DNA of 33,623 nucleotides. Source: Lutibaculum baratangense AMV1. Lineage in GTDB: Bacteria; Pseudomonadota; Alphaproteobacteria; Rhizobiales; Tepidamorphaceae. The position numbers were made by a program, and so were the translations under genes. Within the stretch, counting starts at the first letter, position 1. Each line of letters starts with the position of its first letter. This document shows positions 15,753 through 23,742 of this stretch, piece by piece. The DNA lies in assembly GCF_000496075.1 (NCBI RefSeq), contig NZ_AWXZ01000030.1, positions 1 to 33,623 on the forward strand, in the 5' to 3' direction. The notes beneath the pieces were generated by a model. It had not been told where the DNA came from and did no database searches. It saw nothing but the letters and a program-made list of their open reading frames with translations.

Positions 15753-16283
15753 ATGGTACACCTTTATTCGGACTGTTTGCCGTGGAGGGCTGTCGCGCTC
15801 GGAGCTTTCCTCGCCCTCGCTGCAGGTGTCACCGGCGGAACGGCCCACGCAGAGGATTTCGAGACGACGTTGAGTGCCGCCGACCGCAGCGGCGTACCCG
15901 AGGGGCAGGAGTCGGGGACTTGGATGGAGGCCACCGGCACCGCCTCCGCCGCGGCGTCGAGCGATCAGCATGAGGTCACGCTCGAGGCGACCGGGCTCGT
16001 GCCAGGGGGGCTCTATACGATCTGGTGGGTCAATTCGGGCACGTTCGGCATGGACATGGGGCCGGCGGGCGGAACTCCGGCAAACGAGTTCCGGGCGGGC
16101 GACGACGGTGGCGCCGAGACGACGATCACGGTTCCGGCCGACAACGATTACCAGATGTTCGTCGTCGCCTACCATGCAGACGATCGAACCCACGGCGACA
16201 TGCCAGGCGAGATGGGCGAAGTGACGTTCGAGCAACTGATGGGCCCTTGGCCTGGGCCGGCGGGCCAGATGGCGGACATGTAG
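15753..16283 (+). CDS. secreted protein of unknown function
   Basis: A 176-aa protein I do not recognise. A signal peptide is clear: hydrophobic AVALGAFLALAAGVTG and cleavage near AHAEDFE. The mature part is acidic, Gly- and Thr-rich, and beta-strand-like (HEVTLEATGLVPGGLYTIWWVN, AETTITVPADNDYQMFVVAYHAD). Several Met and His near the end (HGDMPGEMGEV, PAGQMADM) could bind copper, but this is speculation. ATG 15753 follows AAGGGAGAAACGC. A strong hairpin follows 17 bases after the stop, and a GTAACG-type promoter precedes it, so it is probably transcribed on its own under ECF control. Confidence 0.82.
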   Translation: MVHLYSDCLPWRAVALGAFLALAAGVTGGTAHAEDFETTLSAADRSGVPEGQESGTWMEATGTASAAASSDQHEVTLEATGLVPGGLYTIWWVNSGTFGMDMGPAGGTPANEFRAGDDGGAETTITVPADNDYQMFVVAYHADDRTHGDMPGEMGEVTFEQLMGPWPGPAGQMADM

Positions 16284-16299
16284 GCCGCCAACAAGATCT

Positions 16300-16327
16300 G
16301 CCCGGGCTCTTCCTTTCGAGCCCGGGC
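16300..16327 (+). terminator. 10-bp hairpin after the secreted protein gene
   Basis: GCCCGGGCTC (16300-16309) pairs perfectly with GAGCCCGGGC (16318-16327) around an 8-base pyrimidine-rich loop. No U tract follows, so it may be a weak terminator or mRNA 3'-end stabiliser before the VTT-DUF547 gene. Confidence 0.65.
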
Positions 16328-16359
16328 TCCATCATGTCGACTCCGCAGGAGTGTCCCGA

Positions 16360-17805
16360 ATGCCGCGCATCCGCCCCGTCTATCTCGTGCTCCTCGTCTT
16401 CCTCTCAGCCGCCGTCGCGGCACATCTCCTGGGGCTCGGCGAAGTGCTGAGTTTCCAGACGGTGAGGGATCACCGCGATGCGTTGCTCGCTCATGTCGAT
16501 GCGCGGCCGATCGTGGCCGCCGCGATCTTCTTCACCGTTTACGCTTCGATCGTGGCGCTTTCGCTGCCGGCGGCGACGGTCCTCTCGCTGCTGGGCGGTT
16601 TCCTGTTCGGCCGGTGGGCGGGTACCGCCCTGATCGTCGGCGCCGCGACCTGCGGGGCGGTCGCGATCTTCTGGATCGCCTCGACTTCGCTCGGAGAGAG
16701 CTTGCGCCGGAAGGCCGGGCCGCTCTATCACAGGGTTGCGCGAAACCTGCAGGAGAATGCGTTCGGTTATCTCCTGTTTCTGCGTCTCGTACCGCTTTTT
16801 CCGTTCTTTCTCGTGAACATCGTCCCCGCGATGTTCGGTGTGCGCACCCGAACCTTCGCGATCACCACCCTCCTCGGCATCATGCCGGGCTCGTTCGTCT
16901 ACGCCAATCTCGGCGGCGAACTCGCCTCGATCAGCGATCCCGCCGACCTGATCTCGGCCCAGACGCTCCTCGCCTTCAGCCTTCTCGGACTGATGGCGCT
17001 GCTGCCCACGATCTATACCCAGTTGAAAAGGCCCGGTCGCCAGGCTTCCGCGATGATCGTCCTGCTCGCGGCTGCGATCGGTGGAGCCGGCGCTGTCGTG
17101 CCGACCTTCGCCGTCGCGGGTCCTTACGACAAGTTCGTCGAGACGTACGACAGCCTGCTCGGGGCCCACGTCGCGACTGCAAGGCGGAACGGCATCATCT
17201 ATCATGGCGTGGACTATCGGGCGTGGGCGAGCGATCCGCGGCACGTCGAGGCTCGGCAGATCCTGCTGTCGAGCGATCCTGCCACGGGCCCAGCCGGAAA
17301 CGACCGCCTCGCGTACTGGATCAACGCCTACAATTTCCTGACGATCGACCTCATCGTCGGGAGCGGTGAGCAGCGCTCGATCAAGAACCTCGGCAATCTC
17401 ATCCAGACGGCCTGGCAGCGCCACAAATGGGCCATCGCCGGCCGTGAGTATTCGCTGGACGATATCGAGCACGGGATCATCAGGCCCATGGGCGACGCGC
17501 GGATCCACTTCGCCATCAACTGCGCTGCCATATCGTGCCCCGACCTGCGGACTGAAGCTTACCGAGGCGACCGACTGGACGAGCAACTCGACGACCAGGT
17601 CGCCGCGACGCTGGCGAATCCTTCAAAAGGCCTGCGCCGGGAGACGGCAGGCGTGGTCGAGGTGAGCAAGGTGATGGACTGGTTTTCCGAGGACTTCTCG
17701 CAAGGCGACCTGCGGGTCTGGCTGACGCGAGAGGCCGGGGTGAGACTGCCTCCGGACGTCGAGATCCGGTTTCTCGGGTACGACTGGACCCTGAACAGCC
17801 GCTAG
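16360..17805 (+). CDS. VTT domain-DUF547 fusion protein
   Basis: A 481-aa two-part protein. Residues 1-225 are a TVP38/TMEM64 (VTT) membrane domain: LSLPAATVLSLLGGFLFGRW, FLRLVPLFPFFLVNIVPAMFGV and TTLLGIMPGSFVYANLGG. Residues 230-253 form a hydrophobic stretch that looks like a former signal peptide (IVLLAAAIGGAGAVVPTFAVA). Residues 255-481 are a DUF547 domain, probably periplasmic: YDKFVETYDSLL, RLAYWINAYNFLTIDLIV, FAINCAAISCPDLR and WFSEDFSQGD. DUF547 is usually a separate secreted protein encoded beside VTT proteins and MerA-like flavoenzymes, so this is a fusion of partners. ATG 16360 is preferred over GTG 16351 because GGAG ends eight bases before it. Function unknown. Confidence 0.88.
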   Translation: MPRIRPVYLVLLVFLSAAVAAHLLGLGEVLSFQTVRDHRDALLAHVDARPIVAAAIFFTVYASIVALSLPAATVLSLLGGFLFGRWAGTALIVGAATCGAVAIFWIASTSLGESLRRKAGPLYHRVARNLQENAFGYLLFLRLVPLFPFFLVNIVPAMFGVRTRTFAITTLLGIMPGSFVYANLGGELASISDPADLISAQTLLAFSLLGLMALLPTIYTQLKRPGRQASAMIVLLAAAIGGAGAVVPTFAVAGPYDKFVETYDSLLGAHVATARRNGIIYHGVDYRAWASDPRHVEARQILLSSDPATGPAGNDRLAYWINAYNFLTIDLIVGSGEQRSIKNLGNLIQTAWQRHKWAIAGREYSLDDIEHGIIRPMGDARIHFAINCAAISCPDLRTEAYRGDRLDEQLDDQVAATLANPSKGLRRETAGVVEVSKVMDWFSEDFSQGDLRVWLTREAGVRLPPDVEIRFLGYDWTLNSR

Positions 17806-17865
17806 ACGACGCGGAGCCGGAACGGCTCGTCATCAAAGTTCGACAATCCAGGGAGTGGACCAACC

Positions 17866-18315
17866 ATGCTGAAGCATCTGGTGATGGCGGCGGGGCTCGT
17901 GACGATCGGCTTCGTCGACGCTCGCGCGGCGGAACTGGTGGAAACCGAAAGCCCCCTCTCCGTCGCGGAAACGGTTGCCAACTTCGTCGAGGCTGCCGAG
18001 AACGCCGGCGCGACCGTGTTCGCCACCGTGGATCATGCGGAAGGTGCCAGGTCCGTCTCCACGGAGCTCCCGGAGACGACCGTGATCATATTCGGCAATC
18101 CGAAGATCGGCACGCCGGTCATCGCGGCCGAGCGGCGCGCGGGGCTGGACCTCCCGCTCCGGGTCCTCGTGTGGGAGGAGGGCGGCCAGACCCGGATCGC
18201 CTACGAAGACCCGGAGGCCGTGCGCGAGCGGCACGACGTCGAAGGTGCCGACGAAGCCTTCCGGACGATGAAGGGCGCACTCGACAAGCTCGTTTCGGCG
18301 GCGACCGGCGGCTGA
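17866..18315 (+). CDS. DUF302 domain protein, periplasmic
   Basis: A 149-aa protein with a signal peptide (LVMAAGLVTIGFVDARA, cleavage before AELVE). The DUF302 core: SVAETVANFVEAAENAGATVFATVDHAEGA, TTVIIFGNPKIGTPVIAAE, LDLPLRVLVWEEGGQTRIAYEDP. DUF302 proteins are small alpha/beta proteins of unknown function, common near redox and metal-stress genes. ATG 17866 follows AGGGAGTGG. It lies 60 bases after the VTT-DUF547 gene and is probably cotranscribed. Confidence 0.92.
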   Translation: MLKHLVMAAGLVTIGFVDARAAELVETESPLSVAETVANFVEAAENAGATVFATVDHAEGARSVSTELPETTVIIFGNPKIGTPVIAAERRAGLDLPLRVLVWEEGGQTRIAYEDPEAVRERHDVEGADEAFRTMKGALDKLVSAATGG

Positions 18316-18356
18316 ACCGGCAGAGCAGCGCGGTCTCCGCCCAGACGGACCGACAT

Positions 18357-18397
18357 GAGATACGGGGGCCGGGTAAGAACGCCCGGGACCCTATCTC
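18357..18397. terminator. bidirectional terminator-like hairpin
   Basis: A long imperfect stem between the DUF302 gene and the convergent flavoenzyme gene: GAGATA (18357-18362) with TATCTC (18392-18397), GGG with CCC, and CCGGG (18369-18373) with CCCGG (18382-18386), loop of eight bases. Position and near symmetry fit termination from both sides. Confidence 0.65.
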
Positions 18398-18463
18398 TGC
18401 GTCCGGACCCCAAAAGCTGCCTCGGTGCCGCCGCTCGAGACCATCGGCGGCGGCCGCAGATGC

Positions 18464-19885
18464 TCAGAAGCCCGGGAGCCTCTGCAGCAGGGACACGAGG
18501 CGGCGGGTGCGATCGTTGAACAGGGAAGGCTTGTACCACTCCCCGGCCGCCTGCCGGCTCACTTCGGAGATCGTGGGGTAGGGAAAGATCACATCCGTGA
18601 GTGCCTTCAGCTTCAGCTTTCGGCTGATGGCCAGGCCCCAGAGCGCGATCAGCTCACCCGCTCCGGGCCCGACGATCGAACATCCAAGGATACGTCCGTC
18701 GGGCCGCGCGACGACCTTCAGAAGCCCCTCACGGCGCCGCTCCGCCACCGCCCGGTCGAGGCCGGTGAACGCGTGCGTGAAGCTCCTGACGCCGTCGCCG
18801 TGGCGCTCGCGGGCAGCCTCGAGCGTCAGCCCCACATGGGCGAGTTCGGGGTCGGTGTAGGTGACCCAGGGCAGCGCGTCGTAGTCGACCTTCGCCGGGA
18901 TGCGGAAGGCGATGTTCCTCACCAGGATCCCGGCGTGGTAGCCGGCGACATGCGTGAACTGCGGGCCGCCGGCAACGTCGCCGATCGCATGGATATGCTT
19001 GCGGCTGGTGCGCAGCCGACGGTCGGTCCTGATGCCCTTCCTGTCGTACTCGACCCCCGCAGCCTCCAGGCCCAGCCCGTCGACATTCACCTTGCGGCCG
19101 GCCGCCACGAGAAGGTGCGAGCCCGCGACCTGATGTTCGGCGCCTTCCATCGACAGCCTGACTCGGTGGCCTCCGGGCAGATGCTCGACCGAGCGCACCT
19201 CGACGTTCTCGAGGATCTCGATGCCCTCCGCCTTCAGGCACCGGCGCACCACGTCGACGAGTTCGGGATCGTCCTTGGGCAGGACCGTGCGCATCTCGAG
19301 CACGGTCACCCTGCTGCCGAGCCGGCGGTGCGCCTGCGCCATCTCCAACCCGATCGGGCCGCCGCCGATCACGACGAGGTGCTCCGGCGTCTCCTCCAGC
19401 GAGAAGATCGTCTCGTTCGTCAGGACCCGCCCGGGTTCGAGCCCGGCGATGGGCGGAATCGCGGCGCTCGATCCTGTCGCGATGACGAAGCGCTTGGCCT
19501 CGACGGCGGTATCGCCGGCCATGACGCGGGTCGGGCTCTCGAAGCGGGCGCATTCGCGGATCACGGTAACGCCCATGCCCTCGAATCGCTCCTGCGAGTC
19601 GTGAGGCGCGATCGCCGCGATCGTCTCCGACACGTAGGCGTTGATGGCTTCACGCGGCGCCGGTTCAACCTCAGCCGGGTGCACGCCTGCTGCGACGTGC
19701 CTGCGCTTCGCCAGGGACAGGAGAGCCTTCGACGGCACGCAGCCCGTATTGAGGCAGTCCCCTCCCATCTCGCCGGACTCGATCAGGACGGTCTCGAGGC
19801 CGAGCTGTGCCAATCCGGCCGCCGCGGAGAGGCCGGCCGAGCCGGCACCGATGATGCAGACGTCGCAGTTGATCGCGCCGGCCAT
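18464..19885 (-). CDS. FAD-dependent oxidoreductase, mercuric reductase/LPD-like (second copy of type)
   Basis: A 473-aa class I disulfide oxidoreductase. FAD motif IIGAGSAGLSAAAG, redox disulfide GGDCLNTGCVPSK, second Rossmann motif VVIGGGPIGLEMAQAHRR, FAD motif IHAIGDVAGG, and interface segment VIFPYPTISE. As in MerA, Tyr replaces the His of lipoamide dehydrogenase in that segment, while Glu is kept. No N-terminal HMA domain and no C-terminal CysCys; it ends in a basic tail (NDRTRRLVSLLQRLPGF). Such enzymes are often encoded beside or fused to VTT proteins, as here (VTT-DUF547 gene nearby, convergent). Start ATG 19885 is chosen for AAGGAG nine bases upstream; an ATG at 19906 has no such site. 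Substrate unknown. Confidence 0.9.
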   Translation of the reverse strand: MAGAINCDVCIIGAGSAGLSAAAGLAQLGLETVLIESGEMGGDCLNTGCVPSKALLSLAKRRHVAAGVHPAEVEPAPREAINAYVSETIAAIAPHDSQERFEGMGVTVIRECARFESPTRVMAGDTAVEAKRFVIATGSSAAIPPIAGLEPGRVLTNETIFSLEETPEHLVVIGGGPIGLEMAQAHRRLGSRVTVLEMRTVLPKDDPELVDVVRRCLKAEGIEILENVEVRSVEHLPGGHRVRLSMEGAEHQVAGSHLLVAAGRKVNVDGLGLEAAGVEYDRKGIRTDRRLRTSRKHIHAIGDVAGGPQFTHVAGYHAGILVRNIAFRIPAKVDYDALPWVTYTDPELAHVGLTLEAARERHGDGVRSFTHAFTGLDRAVAERRREGLLKVVARPDGRILGCSIVGPGAGELIALWGLAISRKLKLKALTDVIFPYPTISEVSRQAAGEWYKPSLFNDRTRRLVSLLQRLPGF

Positions 19886-19967
19886 GCGTAGCCACTCCTT
19901 GAGCATGAGAAAGTCGGATGATGCCGCCGACGCACAGTGCCAGCGGCGGGAGACGACGGCCGAGGAT

Positions 19968-20486
19968 TCAGCCGTGCGTTCCGCGGATGGGGTAGTTCTT
20001 CTCCTGGATGAATTTCAGCCCCTTCAGCAGCATTCCAAGATCCGGTCGCGAGAACGGAGCGTTCGACACGTCGACGATCTGGAGGCGGCCTTCGGGATTG
20101 ACGACGAACAGGCCCGGCTCCGGGAAGGGTCGGTCCGTCTCCTCCGGCGAGCGGGGATCGGACACGTAAAGGCCCAGCGCTGCCATTTGATCGACTGTCA
20201 GCCCGTACGCCACGGGAAAGGTCCAGCCTTCTTCGCGAGCTTCCGTCTCCGCCTTCTCCTGCGGATCGCCCGAAACCGCCACGACGTTCACGCCGGCGCC
20301 CCGAAAATCGCCGAGCTTGTTGTTCAGATCGCCCAGATAGGCCTTGCAGATCGGGCAGTGCTTGCCGCGGTAGACCACGACCGCGTTCCAGCCGTCGCCC
20401 CTGCCGAGTTCGATCTCGCCGCCCCCGACCTGCGGGACGGTGACCGAGGGCAAGGTGCCGCCGGCTTCAAGCTTCTGCGTTGGCAT
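19968..20486 (-). CDS. AhpC/TSA-type peroxiredoxin-like protein (copy 2)
   Basis: A 172-aa paralogue of the protein at 12091, collinear without gaps: YRGKHCPICKAYL with C44 and C47, VVAVSGDPQEKA, EEGWTFPVA, RSPEETDRPFPEPGLFV and GLKFIQEKNYPIRGT. Cytoplasmic thiol peroxidase-like function is inferred. Start ATG 20486 is preferred over ATG 20492, which lies directly on the AAAGGA ribosome site. A GTAACG-type promoter lies about 55 bases upstream. It is followed, 82 bases on, by the flavoenzyme gene in the same direction, a possible electron donor partner. Confidence 0.9.
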   Translation of the reverse strand: MPTQKLEAGGTLPSVTVPQVGGGEIELGRGDGWNAVVVYRGKHCPICKAYLGDLNNKLGDFRGAGVNVVAVSGDPQEKAETEAREEGWTFPVAYGLTVDQMAALGLYVSDPRSPEETDRPFPEPGLFVVNPEGRLQIVDVSNAPFSRPDLGMLLKGLKFIQEKNYPIRGTHG

Positions 20487-20539
20487 AGTCATCCTTTCGA
20501 GTTCGTTTGGGGGACAGGTCCGTTGCCCCCGATACACAG

Positions 20540-20564
20540 TTCACCGGAACGGGCAAATCGTTAC
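20540..20564 (-). promoter_or_regulatory. GTAACG-type promoter of peroxiredoxin copy 2
   Basis: On the minus strand GTAAC occupies 20564-20560, followed by a 16-base spacer and TGAA at 20543-20540. The -35 overlaps the end of the DUF2064 gene. The predicted leader to ATG 20486 is about 45 bases. Confidence 0.5.
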
Positions 20565-21196
20565 ACCGGGACATTCTCGGAAGCCGCAAGCGCGGCGAGC
20601 AAGTCGCCGTCCAGCCGCGCGATGTCTTCTGGGCGATCGACGTCCCACAACGTCGCCGGCTCGCTCCACGACATCCCGGTGCGGCGCATCCGGTGCCGCG
20701 TTTCCTCCATGACCCGATCGCTGCCCCACGGCATTTGGCGAAACAGTTCGGGCACTGGCCTCCTCAGCCCCACGAGGACATAGCCGCCATCTTCGGCGGG
20801 CAGGAAAACGGCATCGCTGCCCAGTTCGAGCGCCCGGGCAGCCGCTTGCAAGTGGGTCGCCTCGAGGCTCGGGCAGTCGGTCCCGATCAGGAGGAGCGGC
20901 CGAGCATCCGTCTGTGCCCGGAAGGCGCCCAGCATCCGGTCCCCGAGATCGTCCCCGCCCTGGTCGTGCAGCCGAATGCGGTACCGCTCCGCCAGGGCAC
21001 CGAAAAAAGGGTGCCCGCTACCGGGTGCGCACCAGAGGGAGACCGGGCCGAGGCCGCTGCGGAACACCGTCTCGACAGTCCGCACGAGAAGCCATTCCTG
21101 TAGCCTGGCGGCGCTCTCGGCACCGATTGCGGGCGAGAGGCGGGTCTTGGCGAAGCCGGGGATCGGGGCCTTGGCGAAAATGGCGACCGACATCAT
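20561..21196 (-). CDS. DUF2064/TIGR04282-type glycosyltransferase-like protein
   Basis: A 211-aa nucleotidyl/glycosyltransferase-fold protein. N-terminus AIFAKAPIPGFAKTRLSPAIG is the hallmark of TIGR04282 (rSAM/selenodomain-associated transferase 1). IGTDCPSLEATHL carries the nucleotide-sugar/metal Asp, and AVFLPAEDGGYVLVGLRRP with the WGSDRVMEET motif completes the family pattern. Homologues cluster with radical SAM proteins and arsenosugar- or selenium-related genes; a radical SAM fusion is encoded at 24925. The start ATG overlaps the stop of the ATPase gene (ATGA 21196-21193), so it is the last gene of the Phn-type operon. Acceptor unknown. Confidence 0.88.
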   Translation of the reverse strand: MMSVAIFAKAPIPGFAKTRLSPAIGAESAARLQEWLLVRTVETVFRSGLGPVSLWCAPGSGHPFFGALAERYRIRLHDQGGDDLGDRMLGAFRAQTDARPLLLIGTDCPSLEATHLQAAARALELGSDAVFLPAEDGGYVLVGLRRPVPELFRQMPWGSDRVMEETRHRMRRTGMSWSEPATLWDVDRPEDIARLDGDLLAALAASENVPV

Positions 21197-21999
21197 GCCT
21201 CGACCCGTCGCCGGTGACGTCCCTCAGGTGAGAGGGACGTTCCGGCATTCTGAGAAACGCGGACGGGCGAGAGCGACTGCCACGCTCTCGCGAAGGAGGG
21301 GACGGCTTCGTCCTGCAATCCGATCCGGCCGCCCCGGAGCTCGAGAATTCTGTCGCAGAAGCGCTCGGCCAAGGCGTGCTGGTGGAGCGTGCAGCAGATG
21401 GCCAGCCCCTTCTCGGCTGTGAGCTGCTTCAGCAGGGTCAGGACCATCTCCGCGCTATCGGGGTCGAGGCTCGCAACGGGTTCGTCGGCGAGAATGACCG
21501 AACTTTCCTGGGCGAGCGCGCGGGCGATCGCGACACGCTGCTGCTGGCCGCCGGAGAGAGTGCTCGCCCGCTGATGGGCGTGGTCGAGCAGCCCGACCCG
21601 GTCGAGCGCTGCTGCGGCCAGAAGACGGTCGGACCGCGAAAATCGCCCAAGCGCCACCCGCCAGGCCGCCGCATCCGCCAGTCGCCCCGCGAGGACATTG
21701 TCCAGCGCGCTGAGGCGCCGGACGAGGTTGTACTGCTGGAAGACGACGCCGATCCGGCGGCGGACCCTGGCCAGGTCCCGGGCGCGGAGTCCCCCAAGGG
21801 GAACACCCGCCACTCTCACCTCGCCGGCATCCGGCGCGGTGAGGCCGGTCATGCACCTGAAGAGGGTGGACTTGCCCGCCCCGCTCGGTCCGACGAGCGC
21901 CACGAATTCGCCCGGACGGATCGACAGGCTTGCACCGTCCAGCACGGTGTTGCTCTCGAAGCTCTTGGCGAGGTCGATCGCCTCGATGGCCGGCTTCAT
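21193..21999 (-). CDS. phnC: phosphonate-type ABC transporter ATP-binding protein
   Basis: A 268-aa ATPase of the PhnC family. Walker A GPSGAGKST, IGVVFQQYNLVRRLSALDNVLAG (the Q-loop and the PhnC-type NLVxRLS segment), signature LSGGQQQRVAIARAL, Walker B ILADEPVASLDP, and switch His in CTLHQHALA. It powers import through the PhnE-type permease. ATG 21999 overlaps the permease stop in ATGA. The last 35 residues are basic and unlike the family, an extension. A frameshift fuses this frame artificially to the permease in a naive translation. Confidence 0.92.
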   Translation of the reverse strand: MKPAIEAIDLAKSFESNTVLDGASLSIRPGEFVALVGPSGAGKSTLFRCMTGLTAPDAGEVRVAGVPLGGLRARDLARVRRRIGVVFQQYNLVRRLSALDNVLAGRLADAAAWRVALGRFSRSDRLLAAAALDRVGLLDHAHQRASTLSGGQQQRVAIARALAQESSVILADEPVASLDPDSAEMVLTLLKQLTAEKGLAICCTLHQHALAERFCDRILELRGGRIGLQDEAVPSFARAWQSLSPVRVSQNAGTSLSPEGRHRRRVEA

Positions 22000-22797
22000 G
22001 CCAGTCTCCTGCGCAGAAATGCACTGAGCTGGTCGATGGCCGTGACCATCGCGAGGATGATCAGGATGATGGCCAGCACCCGGTCGAACATCAGAAGGTC
22101 GACGCTGTTCTTGAGTTCCTGCCCAATCCCGCCGGCCCCGACGATGCCGAGAACGGTCGAGGCGCGCACGTTGAACTCCCACATGTAGAGCGATGTCGAC
22201 GTGAGGCTCGGCAGCACGTCGGGCAGAAGCGCGTGGCGGATGGCCTTCAGCCGGCCGCCCCCCGTCCATCAAGGCCGCCTCCAGCGGGCCGGCCTCGGCG
22301 GATTCGATGCTCTCCGCCCAGAGCTTGGCGATAGATCCCGCCGTGTGGAGGCCGACCCCGAGCACCCCTGCGAACGGCCCGAGCCCGACCGCCGCGACGA
22401 AGATCAGGGCGAACACGAAGCTGTCGATGCCGCGCAGCGTGTTGAGTAGCGCGCGAGCGGGATAGTAGAGCCAGGCCTCGCTCGTGTTGCGTGCCGCGAG
22501 GATGCAGAGCGGCACGGCGAGAACTGCACCCAGCGTCGTGCCGAGCGTTGCCATCGCGACGGTCTCACCTGCCCGGTGGAGCAGGACGGGCAACTCCGCG
22601 AAGTCGGGGGGCCAGGCCCGCCCTGCCCAGCTCACCAGGCGCGGAAGGCCTTGCCACAGGGCCACGGGGTCGATATCGGCGAAGTGGGCACACGCGGCGT
22701 AGAACAGCACCACGACGCCACCGCCGATGACCATGCGCGCCCGCCTTCGCAGGCCGACGGGGCGGGCGAGCGCGGCCTCGAGCCGGTCCGTCGTCAT
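21996..22797 (-). pseudogene. phnE: phosphonate-type ABC permease, frameshifted in a homopolymer
   Basis: The first part (ATG 22797, TGATG overlap with the binding-protein stop) reads a PhnE permease: VIGGGVVVLFYAACAHFADI, VAMATLGTTLGAVLAVPL, RGIDSFVFALIFVAAVGLGPF. After EAALMDGG the frame is lost at six C on the plus strand (22258-22263). Dropping one base restores RLKAIRHALLPDVLPSL, the EAA loop, then FNVRASTVLGIVGAGGIGQ and the last TM to RRRLA, stop at 21996. Span 802 bases is 3n+1, as expected for one extra base. The neighbours are intact, so this could be a sequencing error, a recent mutation or a slippage-prone site. Intact length would be about 266 aa. Confidence 0.85.
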
Positions 22798-23675
22798 CAA
22801 CGCTGTTTGAGCTTGCCGAGAGCCCGCCCCGCATTCTCGATCATGGCGTAGCTCTCATGGTCGGCGGGCACCCACCCCGTGTAGTGCGGGGGCATTATTT
22901 CCTGCGCCTGCTCCTCGCCGATGCCGACGACGATCTCCTGGAGTCGGGAAACGATCTCCGGGTCCAGGCCCTCGCGAACCACCAGCGGGTCGTTCGGCAG
23001 CGGGTCGGACCTCCACACGATGCGAAGGTCATCGCGATCGACGATGCCACGCTCGATCATGGCCGCGAGATTGCGATCGTAGTCCGTCGCGAGATCTACC
23101 TGCCCGTTGGCCACGGCCATGACGTTCGCCGCGTGAGACGCGCCGTCGCGGTAACCAAAGTAGCTCCTCGGGTCGATGCTCCGTTCGTGAAACCAGAAAT
23201 GCGGAATGAGCCAACCCGATGTCGAGCCTACATCGGCGAACGAGATGCTGAGACCTTCCGCATCCTCGGGCCAGCTTTCGATCGGAACGTCGGGCCGCGC
23301 CAGAATGATGGCGTGATAGGTCGGCTCACCGTCGTACTTGACGGTTGCGACGGCCTCGGCGCCACCCTCGTTGTGGGCGAGGACATAGCCCCAGGGCCCC
23401 ATCCACGCGACGTCGGCCTGGCCGTTCGCGAGAGCGACCGCGATGCCGGCCCAGTCGTTCGTGACGGCGAGCTCGTAGTCCGCGTCGAGTTGCTGGGCGA
23501 TGTAGGCAAAGAACGGCTCGTAGGCCGTCTTCGTATCGCTCGGAGTCGCCTGGAAGGGACCAACGGCGAAGCGCAGCGTCTCCGCCGACGCACCCGGGGC
23601 TCCGAGTGACAGAAGGCCGCCTGCGACGAGGCAAGAAGCGACGAGACGCCGGAAGGCGAGGTTCAACGAAGGCAC
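22797..23675 (-). CDS. phnD: phosphate/phosphite/phosphonate-type ABC substrate-binding protein
   Basis: A 292-aa periplasmic protein. Signal peptide LVASCLVAGGLLSLGAPGASA, then the PhnD-family core: LRFAVGPFQATPSDTKTAYEPFFAYIAQQL, NGQADVAWMGPWGYVLAHNEGG, YHAIILARPD, LSISFADVGSTSGWLIP, WRSDPLPNDPLVVREGL. The family binds tetrahedral oxyanions or phosphonates; here SFADVGSTSG and WMGPWG line the pocket, but the ligand is not certain. I place the start at GTG 23675 behind GGTGGAG nine bases away; the longer frame to 23795 runs over the promoter. First gene of the operon with permease, ATPase and DUF2064. Confidence 0.86.
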   Translation of the reverse strand: MPSLNLAFRRLVASCLVAGGLLSLGAPGASAETLRFAVGPFQATPSDTKTAYEPFFAYIAQQLDADYELAVTNDWAGIAVALANGQADVAWMGPWGYVLAHNEGGAEAVATVKYDGEPTYHAIILARPDVPIESWPEDAEGLSISFADVGSTSGWLIPHFWFHERSIDPRSYFGYRDGASHAANVMAVANGQVDLATDYDRNLAAMIERGIVDRDDLRIVWRSDPLPNDPLVVREGLDPEIVSRLQEIVVGIGEEQAQEIMPPHYTGWVPADHESYAMIENAGRALGKLKQR

Positions 23676-23742
23676 GCTGGGGATCTCCACCAATTCGTTT
23701 CCGGTTGCTGCGAGCCCGCTGCGACCGATGGCTTGAGCACGC

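Noticed and set aside
16405-17586. Minus-strand open frame opposite the VTT-DUF547 fusion
   Set aside because: The plus frame has transmembrane segments and DUF547 motifs; the minus frame is highly charged and unpatterned.
18425-19891. Long open frame on the plus strand opposite the second flavoenzyme gene
   Set aside because: It is antisense to a protein with all motifs of its family, is rich in Arg, Asp and His without recognisable pattern, and is the usual shadow frame in G+C-rich DNA.
21193-22800. A single 535-aa permease-ATPase fusion
   Set aside because: The segment between the parts is out-of-frame, Arg/His-rich nonsense. The missing permease half is found intact in the next frame, and the ATPase has its own ATG overlapping the permease stop.
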